A stretch of 64,000 nt of DNA, from positions 30,905 through 94,904 of the forward strand of contig JAPUEB010000017.1 of NCBI GenBank assembly GCA_027492795.1, in the 5' to 3' direction. How positions within the stretch are numbered: position 1 is the first letter of the stretch; each line of letters starts with the position of its first letter. Positions 62,118-64,000 of this stretch are shown piece after piece. This DNA comes from Chryseobacterium sp. GTDB taxonomy: Bacteria; Bacteroidota; Bacteroidia; Flavobacteriales; Weeksellaceae. Below the pieces are notes generated by a model. That model was not told the origin of the DNA. It did no database searches and worked only from the letters and a program-made list of their open reading frames with translations. The translations under genes were made by a program, and so were the position numbers.

Positions 62118-63942
62118 TGCCCTTCCGGAATACAAACCCAACCAAGTGTTGACGGAAACCTCTCTAAACGCGACCTCATCCTACCTTGAACAGCAGGAAA
62201 GACTAACGAGATTCGGGCTTACCCAAACAGGAATTATTGAAAATTTGGAATATAGAGTTTTTGCCGATAAAATTGTAATTGAAGAAGGCTTTGGAATTAC
62301 CAAAGAAGGGCACTTCATGGCACATCACTACAAAGCCGGAAGCGTTGAATATCGATTTTTAAAATCTTATGCCTTTACCAACAAAGCCACTGATGACACA
62401 AAATTTCTAAAAGAACTGAAATCTTCACCGTTTTCGGAAGAATCATCAAGTGAAACTACAATTGGAAGTATCTCTTTTTATGAGCTTCTAACCAATGAAC
62501 AAGCCGATAAAGAGCCGCAAAGTGAGGTGATCTCCATTTCCAGTCTGGAAGCTCCCAACTACAAAATTGTTCTTTTTATGGAAATCACCCGTAAAGAGCA
62601 GGATCAATGTTCGCCAACCAGCTGCGATACCGGAGGAAGTTTGCGCGAGTATAGAACGGTACCATTACTTGTAATAGATAATGATGATACGCTTTTTCCA
62701 AAAATCAACGCTGAACAGCAGCTCAAAAACCAGATCAGGCTTAAAAGACTGTCCAATCTAAGCCAGATTTTTGTATCCAAAGACAAACTTCAGCTCAGCT
62801 TTTACCAAATATTAGTAAATGAATATTCAAGGTTAAATTATCAAAATACAACGGAAATTTTAAATAAATTAAGAGAAATACTTTTGCATTGGGATTTTCC
62901 ACTTTCGCTGGGAGAAAAGTTCAAAACCATCAATTTGGCTTCCTTGACAGTTTCTGTAAAAGCTTTGGAGCAAATGCAGCAAAGCTATATACCAAGAATT
63001 AATACACAGGATTTTCCCTACAACTACGGCTTTATTTCACAATTGAAGCCCACATCTTCTATTCCAAAGGCTTCCGCAAATTTTTTAGCAAAATCCAAGG
63101 AGATGAGGAAGTTTATTTTGAACAAAAACCAAAGCGGCATCCATCCCAATGCTACCATATATTTTCAGCAGTATTCCGATTTCTGCAATGATTTGGAAGC
63201 TGCAATTAATGAACTTGTGCTAGAGTTTAATTCATTTATCCTAAAACATTCTTCATCCTACAATTTGCGGCTACAAAGATTTTTGGTACTCGGCTCGAAA
63301 AACAGGTACAATCTTGATCCTTATCGCTATTACGCCATACAAAATTTTGCCAATGAAGATTTCAGGGAGAACAAAGAGATGATTTTCAGGCATTTCAAAA
63401 GAATTTGCGTACTCGTCGATAAATTTAAAACAGGTTTTTTGCAACTTCCATACAAAAAAGAAATCAAAATAATACCCTCGAAAAGAGGCAATTATCCGCT
63501 GGAAGAAAGATCAATTCCCTATTATTACCAACAAGACATGGAGCTGGAGGATGCATGGATTGTGAGCAAAAACAAAACCCTGAAAACGAATATCTATCAA
63601 TACCGCGACCATAAAGCGCCCTACAATCATTTCGCCTACAACATAGGAAACTATAACTTTATTAGAGTTGAGGGTATTTTGGGACCTCAAGATGTATTCG
63701 AAATCAGTGGCAGGGGAAAAATAACTTCTCCTTTAGATAATATTAAGGGAATGATTAATAATTTCAATATTCCAATGAAATACAAAGTTTTCGACATTGA
63801 CAAAGCAAATTTGGATTGGGGTTTTGAATTGAGCGATTTAGAACACACTGGCGGTACAAAAATGGGTGGAACATTAATAATTTTCATGGCAAAAGTAAAC
63901 AACACTCCCACTGTAGTTGCCGATTTTCAGATGTATTCTTAA
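62101..63942 (+). CDS. eCIS-operon protein, 613 aa, not recognised (fibre or baseplate adaptor candidate)
   Basis: Starts 17 bp inside the previous gene. The N-terminal ~120 residues (TRFGLTQTGIIENLEYRVFA, IVIEEGFGITKEGHFM) look like a baseplate-anchoring or trimerising beta domain; residues ~160-440 are helical with charged coils, and the C-terminal ~130 (YRDHKAPYNHFAYNIGNYN) are beta-rich. It does not match Pvc13 fibre, Pvc14 tape measure or the AAA+ ATPase by eye. The 58 bp after its stop are AT-rich, so the operon may end or continue past the window. Confidence 0.7.
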   Translation: METIINALPEYKPNQVLTETSLNATSSYLEQQERLTRFGLTQTGIIENLEYRVFADKIVIEEGFGITKEGHFMAHHYKAGSVEYRFLKSYAFTNKATDDTKFLKELKSSPFSEESSSETTIGSISFYELLTNEQADKEPQSEVISISSLEAPNYKIVLFMEITRKEQDQCSPTSCDTGGSLREYRTVPLLVIDNDDTLFPKINAEQQLKNQIRLKRLSNLSQIFVSKDKLQLSFYQILVNEYSRLNYQNTTEILNKLREILLHWDFPLSLGEKFKTINLASLTVSVKALEQMQQSYIPRINTQDFPYNYGFISQLKPTSSIPKASANFLAKSKEMRKFILNKNQSGIHPNATIYFQQYSDFCNDLEAAINELVLEFNSFILKHSSSYNLRLQRFLVLGSKNRYNLDPYRYYAIQNFANEDFRENKEMIFRHFKRICVLVDKFKTGFLQLPYKKEIKIIPSKRGNYPLEERSIPYYYQQDMELEDAWIVSKNKTLKTNIYQYRDHKAPYNHFAYNIGNYNFIRVEGILGPQDVFEISGRGKITSPLDNIKGMINNFNIPMKYKVFDIDKANLDWGFELSDLEHTGGTKMGGTLIIFMAKVNNTPTVVADFQMYS

Positions 63943-64000
63943 AATTAAGAGCCTGTTTAAAAATTAAATTAAAAAAAATTGTATAAATATTTTTTTTTGC

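Noticed and set aside
49020..63942. Prophage or type VI secretion system instead of an eCIS
   Set aside because: No capsid, portal, terminase, integrase or lysis genes, and no TssJLM membrane complex; Pvc16, DUF5908 and LysM genes point to eCIS. The right side is not visible, so this is not absolute.

Overview
The window looks like a chromosomal segment of a low-GC Flavobacteriia bacterium, most likely Weeksellaceae (the Chryseobacterium/Kaistella/Cloacibacterium neighbourhood). The grounds are a type IX secretion C-terminal sorting domain, two GLPGLI-family proteins, DUF3857 proteins, a Sec-type (clade II) nitrous oxide reductase, and promoters of the Bacteroidota type (-7 element TAnnTTTG). 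The assignment is inference from gene content; no rRNA or tRNA gene was found.

Layout. 0-8.3 kb is mostly minus-strand housekeeping: a polyprenyl synthetase, a YoeB-type toxin with its antitoxin, rlmN, queA and an S9 peptidase, plus an AraC-type regulator cut by the left edge. 8.4-16.1 kb is a nitrous oxide respiration locus: two lipoprotein c-type cytochromes facing away from each other, nosZ, a small membrane protein, nosL, nosD, nosF and nosY. 16.1-20.4 kb holds an HxlR regulator with a divergent oxidoreductase, a fasciclin lipoprotein, a 12-helix membrane protein and a Crp/Fnr regulator. 20.5-31.2 kb runs ppk1, a TPR/MORN-like repeat protein, two DUF3857 proteins and ppx, all on the plus strand. 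31-36.7 kb holds a membrane protein, an acidic protein, a flotillin with an NfeD-like partner, and pepE. 36.9-42.0 kb is one large T9SS-secreted Fn3 protein broken by a single-base frameshift near 38,800. 42-48.9 kb holds fsa, two GLPGLI proteins, an M56 peptidase/BlaI-type pair and a methyltransferase. 49.0-63.9 kb is a thirteen-gene contractile injection (eCIS, phage-tail-like) operon that probably continues past the right edge.

How the parts fit. NosZ reduces N2O. NosD/F/Y and NosL mature its copper centre, and the cytochromes probably supply electrons. Three promoters (cytochrome/nos, fasciclin, 12-helix protein) carry a TGA-N6-TCA palindrome whose centre lies 29.5-30.5 bp before a TAnnTTTG-like -7 element. 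The Crp/Fnr protein next door keeps the Glu and Arg of the recognition helix expected for such half-sites, so a local N-oxide/low-oxygen regulon is a strong hypothesis. A second palindrome, TGTAAC-N4-GTTACA, occurs at two of the same loci.

The injection operon encodes a tail terminator, sheath, two tube proteins, a tiny DUF5908-like protein (53 aa, easily missed), a LysM-like adaptor, a VgrG-like spike, a PAAR tip, gp25, baseplate J and a Pvc12-like protein. Two further proteins are not recognised. No AAA+ ATPase, tape measure or effector is visible before the window ends.

Most intergenic space is filled with dispersed palindromes of several families, some nested in each other and some forming the C-termini of genes (nosD, the BlaI-like regulator).
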